Assembly: GCA_035509415.1 (NCBI GenBank)
Contig: DATJLQ010000023.1
Location: 1-32,235 of the forward strand
Reading direction: 5' to 3'
Length of the DNA stretch: 32,235 nt
Source of the DNA: DATJLQ01 sp035509415
GTDB taxonomy: Bacteria > Pseudomonadota > Alphaproteobacteria > JACZXZ01
Of the stretch, positions 18,952 through 29,082 are shown one piece after another; within the stretch, counting starts at the first letter, position 1, and the number at the start of each line of letters is the position of its first letter. A program made the position numbers and the translations under genes. The notes beneath the pieces are model-generated. The model made no database searches, had not been told where the DNA came from, and saw only the letters and a program-made list of their open reading frames with translations.

Positions 18952-19535
18952 GCGGGCCTGCCCCAGGGCCGGGTCGCGCGCAGGCGCGCGGCTCGACCCA
19001 TGCGGTGCCTGCGGCCTCTCCCACCGCCCGGATGGCGCGCGGGCTCGGCGGGCGGGTAGGGCGCCCGACTCGGCGGTAGCAGGTTTCGGTACGCGCTTTG
19101 CACTGTCGTTACCGGGACCCAGGCTGGTGGCGGTCGGTCGAGGCAATCCATGACCGAAGCAAGCCCCATGCCAGGGAGGCCGCGGAAACGCTGCCCGTTT
19201 GGGGCCGCGCAACGGGCCGAAAAGGCCGGGCTCGGGCAGCGTCCGAGCGACGGGAGATAAGGTAAGGCGCCGCGCCAAAAGGCGAATTTCGGCCGGGCGC
19301 CTTCAATTTGCTTTGCAAAATGCAAGTCCGGCCCGGACCGCTTTCCAAGCGCCGCTCCGGCCCCCTGATCGCCCAATCCTCCGATCGCGCAACCCCCCGC
19401 TCGCCTAACCGGCAGACCGGACTTGCCCCGCGCCGCGAGCGCGCCGAGACTGAGCGCGGGCGCCCGCGTTCGCCGTGCCGCGGTCCGAGACCGCGCGACG
19501 CCGCCCCAAGCACCGCTTCGAGGAGGAGACGGAGG
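18952..19535. other. 584-base divergent intergenic region
   Basis: This lies between the hybrid kinase (minus) and the AsmA gene (plus). I see no gene: the open frames are Arg/Pro/Ala-rich shadow frames without ribosome sites. It holds one structured element, listed separately (19264-19303), and an AT-richer patch with TTTGCAAA near 19312-19319. No convincing -35/-10 pair was found for either direction. Confidence 0.6.
19264..19303. other. Nested inverted repeat upstream of the AsmA gene
   Basis: AAGGCGCC (19264-19271) pairs with GGCGCCTT (19296-19303). Inside it, CGCC (19273-19276) pairs with GGCG (19281-19284) around AAAA. It lies about 230 bases before the AsmA start. It could be a structured leader or an operator; nothing identifies it as a known family. 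Confidence 0.4.
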
Positions 19536-21554
19536 ATGAAGCGCATCCTGATCGGGTTCGGCATTTTCGTTCTGCTGCTGGTCGCGGCGGCCGTGGCGGT
19601 TCCCTACGTCGTTCCGGTCGAGGCCTATCGCGCGCGCATCGAGGAAGCGGTGCAGGACGCGACCGGGCGCCGCTTCACCATCGCCGGGCCGATCCGTCTC
19701 TCGATCCTGCCCAAGGTGGCGCTCGAGGCGAGCGACGTGCGGCTCGGCAACACGCCGGGCGCGGCATCCCCCGACATGGCGAGCATCAAGCGCATCGAAC
19801 TCGAGGTCGGGTTGTTGCCGCTTCTCTCCGGCACGATCGAGGTCGACCGGCTGGTTCTGGTCGAGCCCACGATCGATCTCGAGGTGGCGAAGAACGGCCA
19901 ACCCAACTGGGTGCTGGGCGCGCCGGTGGCACCCGCTACGCCGTCCGCGGTCAACGCGAAACCGGCCGCGCCGTCCGCCAACAAAACGCCGTCCGCAGGG
20001 TCGAACATCAACGCGGGCAACCCGTTCGCCGGGCACGCGATCCATCTCGGCGAGATCAAGCTCGAGGGCGGCAGCATCGCCTATCGCGACGACCGCACGG
20101 GGGCTGCCTACCGCTTCGACAAGATCGCCCTTTCGGTCGATCTTCCGGACATGGCGGGCCCGTTCGGCATCGACGGCCAGCTCGACTGGAACGGCCAGAC
20201 CGTCAAGCTCGGCATCAAGGGACAAGCGCTCGGCAAGGTGCTCGCGGGCGGCGGCACGCCGGTCGCGCTTTCGATCGCATCGGCGCCGGTGAGCTTCGGC
20301 TTCGACGGCAAGCTCGGCACCCTCGAGCCGCTGGCACTCCTCGGGACCGTGAAGCTCGACGTGCCCTCGGTGCGGGATCTCGCGCGTTGGGCGGGAAGTC
20401 CGATCGCGGGCGGCGGCCACGGCTTCGGCAAGCTCGCGATCGAGGGCCAGTTGGCGCTTGCGGGCACGCGCGTCGCCTTCAGCAACGCGAGCGTCGCCCT
20501 CGACGACATGAAGGGCACCGGCGAGGTGACGCTCGAGACCGGCGGCGCGCGGCCCGCGATCTACGCCAAGCTCGACCTCGACCGGCTCGACCTCAACACC
20601 TACGCCGCGACCCCGCCCAGTACCGCCGCGGCGACGCCGCCGCTCGCCGCGCGGAAGCCGGCCCAAGCCGGGGCCGCACCCGGTGCGCGCGCCCAATGGA
20701 GCAACGCGCCGATCGATTTCTCGGCCCTCAAGTCGGTCGACGCGACCCTCGGCCTCACGCTCGGCGCCCTCGAGGCCGAGAAGGTCAAGATCGGCAAGAG
20801 CCGGCTCGAGGCGACCCTCAAGGACGGAGTGCTCTCGGCCGATCTCGCCGAGCTCGAGCTTTATGGCGGCAAGGGGACGGGGAAGCTCCAGATCGACGCG
20901 CGCGCGGCCGTGCCGACGATCGCGGCGAGCTTCGACCTCGCCGGCCTCGAGGCCGAGCCGTTTCTCCAAGACGCGGCCGGCATCGACTGGCTCTCCGGCA
21001 AAGCGGCCCTCGATTTCGACGTGAGCGCAAGGGGTGCGAGCCAGATGGCCATCGTCTCGGCGCTCGACGGCAAGGGCAAGTTCGACGTGCGCAACGGCTC
21101 GGTGAAGGGCGTCGACATCGCCGCCATGGCGCGCAACGCCACCGGCGCCTTCCTCGATTCGGAATCGGGCAGCGCGCAGTCGACCGACTTCAGCGCCCTC
21201 ACCGGAAGCTTCACGATCGCGAAGGGCATCGCGACCAACCGCGACCTCGAGATGCAATCGCCGCTCCTGCGCTTGACCGGCGCGGGCTCGGCCGACATCC
21301 CGCGGCGCACCGTCGACTACACGCTCAAGCCCAAGCTGGTCGCGAGTCTGAGCGGCCAGGGCGGGGCGGCGAGCGTGAGCGGCATCACGATCCCGGTGCG
21401 CGTCACCGGAAGCTGGGACAAGATCCATTACGCGCCCGACTTCGTCGGCGCCGCCGAGACAAACGCGTCGGGCCTGGTCAAGAGCCTGGTCCCGGGCGGC
21501 GGCACCAAGCTTCCGAGCGCCAAGTCGATCCTCAAGAGCCTGTTCGGGAACTGA
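19536..21554 (+). CDS. AsmA-family envelope protein
   Basis: The 672-residue protein has an N-terminal membrane anchor (about 4-27) followed directly by the AsmA signature: V-E-A-Y-R-A-R-I-E-E-A-V, D-A-T-G-R-R-F-T-I-A-G-P-I-R-L-S-I-L-P-K-V-A-L-E-A-S-D-V-R-L-G-N. The C-terminal third matches the AsmA_2 part (G-K-G-K-F-D-V-R-N-G-S-V-K-G-V-D-I-A, then D-F-S-A-L-T-G-S-F-T-I). AsmA-like proteins sit in the inner membrane with a periplasmic beta-rich body and act in outer-membrane assembly or lipid transport. Two low-complexity Ala/Pro stretches (about 130-165 and 360-390) are linkers. ATG 19536 follows GGAGGAGAC and GGAGG. It stands alone, convergent with the DUF62 gene 39 bases on. Confidence 0.87.
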   Translation: MKRILIGFGIFVLLLVAAAVAVPYVVPVEAYRARIEEAVQDATGRRFTIAGPIRLSILPKVALEASDVRLGNTPGAASPDMASIKRIELEVGLLPLLSGTIEVDRLVLVEPTIDLEVAKNGQPNWVLGAPVAPATPSAVNAKPAAPSANKTPSAGSNINAGNPFAGHAIHLGEIKLEGGSIAYRDDRTGAAYRFDKIALSVDLPDMAGPFGIDGQLDWNGQTVKLGIKGQALGKVLAGGGTPVALSIASAPVSFGFDGKLGTLEPLALLGTVKLDVPSVRDLARWAGSPIAGGGHGFGKLAIEGQLALAGTRVAFSNASVALDDMKGTGEVTLETGGARPAIYAKLDLDRLDLNTYAATPPSTAAATPPLAARKPAQAGAAPGARAQWSNAPIDFSALKSVDATLGLTLGALEAEKVKIGKSRLEATLKDGVLSADLAELELYGGKGTGKLQIDARAAVPTIAASFDLAGLEAEPFLQDAAGIDWLSGKAALDFDVSARGASQMAIVSALDGKGKFDVRNGSVKGVDIAAMARNATGAFLDSESGSAQSTDFSALTGSFTIAKGIATNRDLEMQSPLLRLTGAGSADIPRRTVDYTLKPKLVASLSGQGGAASVSGITIPVRVTGSWDKIHYAPDFVGAAETNASGLVKSLVPGGGTKLPSAKSILKSLFGN

Positions 21555-21593
21555 TCGGATTCAGGACGAGGCCGCGTCTCGACCGCGCCGGAC

Positions 21594-22376
21594 TCAGCCG
21601 CGCGCGCGGCCGCGCTCGGCGCGCGCGATCGCGATCGGCGCACCCACCTCGAGACCGAGCGCACGGTCGGCGCGGCCCCGATTGACCGCGATCTCGGCGA
21701 GCCCGTTCGCGTTCGCGTACCAGAAGGCGGCACCGGCCGGAACGTCGCCGAAAGTCTGGGCGCGCTCGAGCCGTTGCCCCGCGACCTCGAGGGCCGCGTC
21801 GTCGGCGAGCATCGACGCGCGCAGGCCGGTCATGGCATTGCCGAAACGGTCGATATAGACGATGCGCGCGAGATCGTCGGGCCAGTCGCGCCGGCGCAAA
21901 TCCTCGATCGGGCGCGCCTCGGCCCAGGGCCCCTCGCGCCAATGGGGCTTGTCCCACGGGAATTGCTGGAGCGCCAGGCGCGCGGCGATGGGCGCGAACA
22001 AATCGCGGCCGTGGAAGCTCGAGGAGAGGCGCTTCGGCTGCCACACGATCTCCCACCAGCGCCCGTGCTCCGAGCGGCGCAGGAGCGGCTCGAGGAGTCC
22101 GTTGTCCGGCCCCACGTACCAACGGCCCTCGATCTCGGCGACCGCCGGCCGGCGCGCCCCTCCCACGCCCGGATCGACCACGGCGAGGATCACGGTGCCG
22201 TGGGGGAATTCGGGGGCGAGGGCCGCGAGCAGATAGGCCGAGGCCATCGGGTCGTAGGCGGGCGCGTCGGACACGAGGTCGATCACCGTCTCCATGGGCG
22301 CCAACCCGTGGATCGCGGCCTTGACCTGGCCGAGATAGGGACCTTCGGCGCCGAAATCGGTGAACAGCACGATCAT
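21594..22376 (-). CDS. SAM hydroxide adenosyltransferase (DUF62, SAM-dependent chlorinase/fluorinase family)
   Basis: The 260-residue protein starts V-L-F-T-D-F-G and carries V-V-D-P-G-V-G-G (66-73), V-G-P-D-N-G-L-L (88-95), F-H-G-R-D-L-F-A-P (121-129) and Y-I-D-R-F-G-N-A. The Asp-Arg-His triad described for the hydrolytic members is present as Asp68, Arg75 and His122. These enzymes split SAM with water into adenosine and methionine; halogenases of the same fold are rare and lack this triad. The physiological role of the hydrolases is unclear. It lies 46 bases downstream of a PAS/GAF kinase on the same strand and may be co-transcribed with it. No strong ribosome site is seen before ATG 22376. 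Confidence 0.88.
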   Translation of the reverse strand: MIVLFTDFGAEGPYLGQVKAAIHGLAPMETVIDLVSDAPAYDPMASAYLLAALAPEFPHGTVILAVVDPGVGGARRPAVAEIEGRWYVGPDNGLLEPLLRRSEHGRWWEIVWQPKRLSSSFHGRDLFAPIAARLALQQFPWDKPHWREGPWAEARPIEDLRRRDWPDDLARIVYIDRFGNAMTGLRASMLADDAALEVAGQRLERAQTFGDVPAGAAFWYANANGLAEIAVNRGRADRALGLEVGAPIAIARAERGRARG

Positions 22377-22422
22377 GCCTGCGACCCGTCGGATAGGGAA
22401 CGCGCGGGGCGGCGCGCGCCGC

Positions 22423-25437
<3,015 letters not shown>

Positions 25438-25490
25438 CTCGCCCCGTCGCGCCTCGTCCACCCCCGAGGGAGCCCGGCCCCCGCCGTCGA

Positions 25491-25547
25491 CCTTGGGCCC
25501 AAGGCCAAGCCCGATCGGGTCCTATAATAATGGCTAAGTCGCGCTCG
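25491..25547 (-). promoter_or_regulatory. Possible promoter region of the 7TM sensor kinase
   Basis: On the minus strand TATTAT (25524-25529) is a good -10 match, with a weak -35 TTGTGC about 18 bases upstream. Two palindromes lie just downstream of it: CCCGATCGGG (25510-25519) and CCTTGGGCCCAAGG (25491-25504). They could be operators. On the plus strand TATAAT also reads here, but without a -35. The rest of the 262-base gap to the next gene shows nothing else. Confidence 0.35.
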
Positions 25548-25699
25548 GCACAATGAAAGTTGCTGCATTTTCGAGAAATCCAAGGGGATTTTAGGGGCCT
25601 CGCGGCGGCCTGCAGCCTGCGGCGGATCGAGTCGGCGGGCCGCCGGGCGACGCGCGAGATCGACCTCGACCGGGTGCCGATTCCGGGTAGGATGCCGCC

Positions 25700-26497
25700 A
25701 TGCGCAAATCGGGGGCTCACGATCGGGCGTCGGCGGGAGCGCCGGCGCGAGCCGCCGCGGCTGAGGTGCGCGAGCTCGCGGAGCTGCCGCGCGCGACCCT
25801 CGAGCGCATGGCGGCGGCGGGGGCGGCGGCGCTCGAATGCCGGCGCGTCCTCGAGAAGACCGGCGACAACGTCGTGGGCGAGCTTCTACGCGACGCCGGC
25901 ACGTTCTACGAATGGACCCATTATCCCGAGGGCGACGTCTACGATTTCGAATCCCACGCGCAGTATTACTACCACGCGCACCCGCGCGGGGAGCGGCCCG
26001 GCGAGCACGGGCACTTCCACACCTTTCTCAGGCCCGCCGGCCTCAAGCAAGGGAGCCTCGCGCGCGCGCCGCGCCCGGCGCGCCTTCCGGGCAACAAGCT
26101 GCCGGCCGACCCGCGTGCCGCCCAATGCCACCTGGTCGCGATCGCGATGAGCGAGCGCGGGGTCGCGACCCAGCTCTTCACGACCAACCGCTGGGTCACG
26201 GACGAGACCTGGTACGCGGCGGCGGACGCGGTGGCGCTGGTCGACCGTTTCGCGGTCGAGCTCGCGCGCCCGTCCTATCTGGTCAATCGCTGGATCACCG
26301 CGATGCTGCGCCTGTTCCGGCCGCAGATCGCGAGCCTGCTCGTCGAGCGCGACCAGGCGCTCGAGGCCTGGCAGCGGCGGCGGCCTCAGGCACCGGCGCT
26401 CGAGGATCGCGCGCTCGAGGTGGTCTCGAGGCTCGAGATCTCGGTCGAGGATCAGGTCGAGCGGGTCGCGGCCGCGCTCAAGCGCGCGCGCCACTGA
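25700..26497 (+). CDS. Uncharacterised protein with a histidine cluster (tentatively DUF6969)
   Basis: The 265-residue protein has no signal peptide or membrane segment. Its centre, about residues 74-107, holds seven histidines: His74 in W-T-H-Y-P-E-G-D-V-Y-D, His86, His92 and His94 in S-H-A-Q-Y-Y-Y-H-A-H, and His103, 105 and 107 in E-H-G-H-F-H-T-F. His144 follows in Q-C-H-L-V-A-I-A-M-S. The pattern suggests a bound metal, but no reaction is known to me. I tentatively recall it from the uncharacterised DUF6969 family and cannot verify this. The C-terminal third is helical and Arg/Glu-rich. AGGAT precedes ATG 25700. It is a single gene, convergent with the cytochrome c. Confidence 0.65.
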   Translation: MRKSGAHDRASAGAPARAAAAEVRELAELPRATLERMAAAGAAALECRRVLEKTGDNVVGELLRDAGTFYEWTHYPEGDVYDFESHAQYYYHAHPRGERPGEHGHFHTFLRPAGLKQGSLARAPRPARLPGNKLPADPRAAQCHLVAIAMSERGVATQLFTTNRWVTDETWYAAADAVALVDRFAVELARPSYLVNRWITAMLRLFRPQIASLLVERDQALEAWQRRRPQAPALEDRALEVVSRLEISVEDQVERVAAALKRARH

Positions 26498-26527
26498 CGC
26501 GCTCGCCACCGACGCGCGCGATGCGCG

Positions 26528-26905
26528 TTATTTCGTCGCGTCGTGGAGATAGGCGATCACGTCGGCGCGCTCGGCCGCGTTCGAGAGGCGGAACGCCATG
26601 GTCGCCCCGGGGCTGAAGGCCTGGGGGTCGGTGAGCCATTTGTCGAGCTTTTCGTCGTCCCATTTGAAATGGGCGTCCTTGAGGCCGGCGGTGTAATTGA
26701 AGCCGGGCGCCTTCCCCGCCTCGCGCTCGAACAGGCCGTGGAGATTGGGCCCGATGCGGTTGGGCTCGCCCGCCTTGACCGTATGGCAGATGGTGCAGCG
26801 TTTGAAGATCTGCGCGCCCTTGGCGAGGTCGGCGGCGCGGGCACCGGGGCCGAAGCCAACCGCAAGCGCAATGAGAAGTGTCAAGAACGCGGCGATCCTG
26901 AGCAT
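26528..26905 (-). CDS. Small exported cytochrome c (class I, c2-like)
   Basis: The 125-residue protein has a signal peptide (hydrophobic 4-20, probable cleavage after A-R-A near residue 24) and one heme site C37-T-I-C40-H41. Met103 in G-A-T-M-A-F is the likely sixth heme ligand, and I-G-P-N-L-H-G-L-F and K-W-L-T-D-P are typical of short-chain c2/c550 proteins. It is a periplasmic one-electron carrier, for example between the bc1 complex and an oxidase or reductase. I chose ATG 26905 with GAGG upstream; a GTG 15 bases earlier would add five residues. It ends 30 bases from the stop of the His-rich gene, with which it is convergent. Confidence 0.9.
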   Translation of the reverse strand: MLRIAAFLTLLIALAVGFGPGARAADLAKGAQIFKRCTICHTVKAGEPNRIGPNLHGLFEREAGKAPGFNYTAGLKDAHFKWDDEKLDKWLTDPQAFSPGATMAFRLSNAAERADVIAYLHDATK

Positions 26906-27070
26906 CGCTTGGGACCTCACGGCAGGGGACGAGGGCGCGACCGATTTTCTCTAGCAAGAGACGGAAGCGCCCGCAACGGGGCAAATCCGCGCAGGCTGCC
27001 CGAAGGCGCCATTGCCTAATGCGGAGCCGGATGCTCATATCGGGCCGACGCGTCACGCACGAGGGGTGGG

Positions 27071-27487
27071 ATGAAATCCTTGGTCCAGCGCTACACGGTC
27101 GATTTCTCGGATTGCGACCCGGCGCGCATCGTCTTCTATCCGCGTTATTTCGAGTGGTTCGATCGCGGCACCGAGCGCCTGTTCCGCTCCCTCGGCATGC
27201 CCTGGGCGACCCTGTTCGGCACGCCCGGCTGCTACGGGCTCCCGATCCTCGACGCCCATGCGAGCTTCAAGCGCGCGATCCGCTTCGGCGACGCGATCGA
27301 GATCGAGACCCGGGTAGGCGAATGGCGCGGCAAGACCTTCCTCATGCGCCACCGGATCTCGAGCGGGGGCGAGGTCGCGGTCGAGGGCGAGGAGCTCCGG
27401 GTTTGGGCCGTGCCCGACCCGAGCCGGCCGGCGGGCTTCCGCGCTGGCGAGGTGCCGGCCGACGTGATCGCGCGCTTCCAGGATTGA
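27071..27487 (+). CDS. Acyl-CoA thioesterase of the 4-hydroxybenzoyl-CoA thioesterase (hotdog) type
   Basis: The 138-residue hotdog protein has the family opening V-D-F-S-D-C-D-P-A-R-I-V-F-Y-P-R-Y-F-E-W-F-D. Asp16 stands at the position of the catalytic Asp of Pseudomonas 4-hydroxybenzoyl-CoA thioesterase. Later A-S-F-K-R-A-I-R-F-G-D-A-I-E-I-E-T matches the central strands. It would release CoA from a small acyl or aromatic CoA; the substrate is unknown and no aromatic pathway genes are nearby. ATG 27071 has a weak G-rich site upstream. The tRNA-Pro promoter begins 16 bases after the stop. Confidence 0.87.
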   Translation: MKSLVQRYTVDFSDCDPARIVFYPRYFEWFDRGTERLFRSLGMPWATLFGTPGCYGLPILDAHASFKRAIRFGDAIEIETRVGEWRGKTFLMRHRISSGGEVAVEGEELRVWAVPDPSRPAGFRAGEVPADVIARFQD

Positions 27488-27502
27488 GCCCGCCCCCCGG
27501 CG

Positions 27503-27531
27503 TTGCCAAGCCCGGCCGCGCAGGCTATAAC
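27503..27531 (+). promoter_or_regulatory. Promoter of tRNA-Pro
   Basis: TTGCCA (27503-27508) and TATAAC (27526-27531) each match the sigma-70 consensus at five of six positions and are 17 bases apart. The GC-rich stretch after the -10 box leads straight into the tRNA. This is the best standard promoter in the window. Confidence 0.75.
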
Positions 27532-27542
27532 GCGCCCCGCGT

Positions 27543-27619
27543 CGGGGAGTAGCTCAGCCTGGTAGAGCACCACGTTCGGGACGTGGGGGCCGGAGGTTCG
27601 AATCCTCTCTCCCCGACCA
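27543..27619 (+). tRNA. tRNA-Pro (anticodon CGG)
   Basis: The 77-base gene folds as a full cloverleaf. The acceptor stem is CGGGGAG (27543-27549) with CTCCCCG (27609-27615), the D-arm begins GCTC, and the anticodon stem CCACG/CGTGG encloses the loop TTCGGGA. The T-arm has the loop TTCGAAT. The discriminator A and the CCA end (27617-27619) are encoded. Anticodon CGG reads the proline codon CCG. An AT-rich two-gene cassette begins directly downstream. Confidence 0.96.
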
Positions 27620-27681
27620 TTGCCGCCGCCAAAGCCCCCAATTAATTGGCCCTTCCGCCGTTTAGTTGCTAGATTACGCTC

Positions 27682-27710
27682 TTGACGGAATATGCCGTAG
27701 ATAGCATATT
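27682..27710 (+). promoter_or_regulatory. Promoter and operator of the toxin-antitoxin cassette
   Basis: TTGACG (27682-27687) and CATATT (27705-27710) are 17 bases apart. The inverted repeat AATATGC-N8-GCATATT (27689-27695 and 27704-27710) spans the spacer and the -10 box. This is the normal place for an autoregulatory antitoxin to bind. The toxin ATG at 27717 is only six bases after the -10 box, so the message would be leaderless or nearly so. A separate palindrome CCAATTAATTGG lies at 27638-27649. Confidence 0.6.
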
Positions 27711-27716
27711 GCGGCG

Positions 27717-28082
27717 ATGTGGATCGTCGAGCTGGCGCCGGAATTCGAGTCCGAGCTTCTCGCGTTGCCTGCCGAAGTGAGGATTGAGCTATTGGCGCAG
27801 GCCCGCGTCATCGAACAGTTTGGCCCTACCGCTGGTCGCCCAAGGGTCGATACGCTCAATGGCTCGAAGCATTCCAATATGAAGGAGTTGCGCTTCGATG
27901 CCAATGACGGCGTGTGGAGGGTTGGCTTTGCCTTCGATCCGGAGCGAAAGGCGATCTTGCTCGCGGCTGGCGACAAAAGTGGACAGAAGGATCGGATGTT
28001 CTACCGGCGCCTGATCGCCACGGCAGACAAACGGTTTGATGCTCATCTTAAGCGAGTAAACGCTCGTAAGGCTCAGAAATGA
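27717..28082 (+). CDS. Gp49-like (RelE/ParE superfamily) toxin
   Basis: The 121-residue basic protein matches the phage-derived Gp49-like/HigB group. It starts W-I-V-E-L-A-P-E-F-E, has L-N-G-S-K-H-S-N-M-K-E-L-R-F (48-60) and G-V-W-R-V-G-F-A-F-D-P-E-R-K-A-I-L-L-A-A-G-D-K-S-G (65-89), and ends F-Y-R-R-L-I-A-T-A-D-K-R-F-D-A-H-L. Members bind the ribosome and cut mRNA, or inhibit replication in the ParE branch. The basic residues Lys56, Arg59 and Arg68 are in the usual active region. It precedes its antitoxin by 13 bases, the HigBA-type order. Base composition is much more AT-rich than the neighbours, suggesting transfer. No ribosome site is present. Confidence 0.88.
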   Translation: MWIVELAPEFESELLALPAEVRIELLAQARVIEQFGPTAGRPRVDTLNGSKHSNMKELRFDANDGVWRVGFAFDPERKAILLAAGDKSGQKDRMFYRRLIATADKRFDAHLKRVNARKAQK

Positions 28083-28095
28083 GCCGGAGGTACGG

Positions 28096-29082
28096 ATGCC
28101 GCGGACATTGAATGATGTCATTTTGTCACTTCCCAAGCGCGAGCGCATGAAAATTGAGGCGCGTACGCGGGAACTCGTTGCTGAGGAAATGTCCCTTCAA
28201 GCACTTCGAAAGGCCGTCGGCAAGACACAGACCGCAATTGCAAAGCGGCTTAGAGTCGGGCAGGACGCCATCTCAAAGCTTGAGACGCGGGCCGACATGT
28301 ACGTTTCAACCCTGCGTAATGTAATCGAGGCAATGGGCGGCGACCTCGATTTAATCGCACGATTTCCAGATCGCCCATCGGTGCGTCTAGGAGCACTGGG
28401 GGCTATGTTACCGCGCCATAAAAGCGAGACGCGTCTGGCAGGTCGGGGTGCTATTAGTACGAGCAAGGTGGCCGACGTAATCGCGCGTGGCGTGGTACGT
28501 CTCCAGTCTGAATTGATCAATAACTCAGCATTCTTTCCATATAATGAAATTGCAGAGGGCTGGTTCCAATACGGGCTTGTTCGGGTACTGAATGATGCTG
28601 GGTATAAGTCCTATCCCGAGTATCCGCTGGTGCATCTGTCCCCCGATTATGGAGCCCAGAAGGCGGACATTGCGATCTTCGAATCCGACGAAAATGACTA
28701 TAAGCGTCCGTCAATTCTTATTGAGGTGAAGGCAGCGAGATCGACGCCAATCAGCTTTAAGAAGGACGCAAACAGACTCGCCAAGGCCGCCAGAATGGAA
28801 GTGGCGGGAATTCTTGTTTATGTCTCGGCGGCGATCGCAGGGGCGGGTAAGAAAACGGAGGAGGATGACTTCGCGAAATATTGCTTACCTGACGAAGCTG
28901 AATTGGCAATCTCGTCCACTGTCAGAGTGAAGCAGCATTGGCACACATTTAAGGAAGTCCGTTCGAGCATTCGGGACGGAGAAGGCAATCAAGTCGATTT
29001 GAACGGTTCATACTGGGGCGTCTTAATTGCAACGTACGCCGCCCTTCAGCGCGCGAAAAACAGAAAAGTCTCGACGAGATAG
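28096..29082 (+). CDS. XRE antitoxin fused to a PD-(D/E)XK nuclease-like domain
   Basis: The 328-residue protein is about three times the usual antitoxin length. Residues 1-95 are a normal HigA-type XRE antitoxin, with the helix-turn-helix at about 38-65 (T-Q-T-A-I-A-K-R-L-R-V-G-Q-D-A-I-S-K-L-E) and I-E-A-M-G-G-D-L-D-L-I-A-R-F-P-D. After a short basic linker, about 125-315 looks like a PD-(D/E)XK fold: helix with Glu151/Glu154, E-Y-P-L-V-H-L strand, Asp191 in K-A-D-I-A-I-F, then I-L-I-E210-V-K212-A-A, a helix and a strand G-I-L-V-Y-V-S. Fold assignment is by motif only. CCGGAGG precedes ATG 28096. The last 12 codons run through the 3' end of the convergent transporter gene. It could be a nuclease effector or a DNA-binding regulator. 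Confidence 0.75.
   Translation: MPRTLNDVILSLPKRERMKIEARTRELVAEEMSLQALRKAVGKTQTAIAKRLRVGQDAISKLETRADMYVSTLRNVIEAMGGDLDLIARFPDRPSVRLGALGAMLPRHKSETRLAGRGAISTSKVADVIARGVVRLQSELINNSAFFPYNEIAEGWFQYGLVRVLNDAGYKSYPEYPLVHLSPDYGAQKADIAIFESDENDYKRPSILIEVKAARSTPISFKKDANRLAKAARMEVAGILVYVSAAIAGAGKKTEEDDFAKYCLPDEAELAISSTVRVKQHWHTFKEVRSSIRDGEGNQVDLNGSYWGVLIATYAALQRAKNRKVSTR

Noticed and set aside
18952..19278. N-terminal extension of the hybrid kinase by 109 residues
   Set aside because: The extension is Arg/Pro/Ala-rich without pattern, while a membrane helix starts right after ATG 18951.
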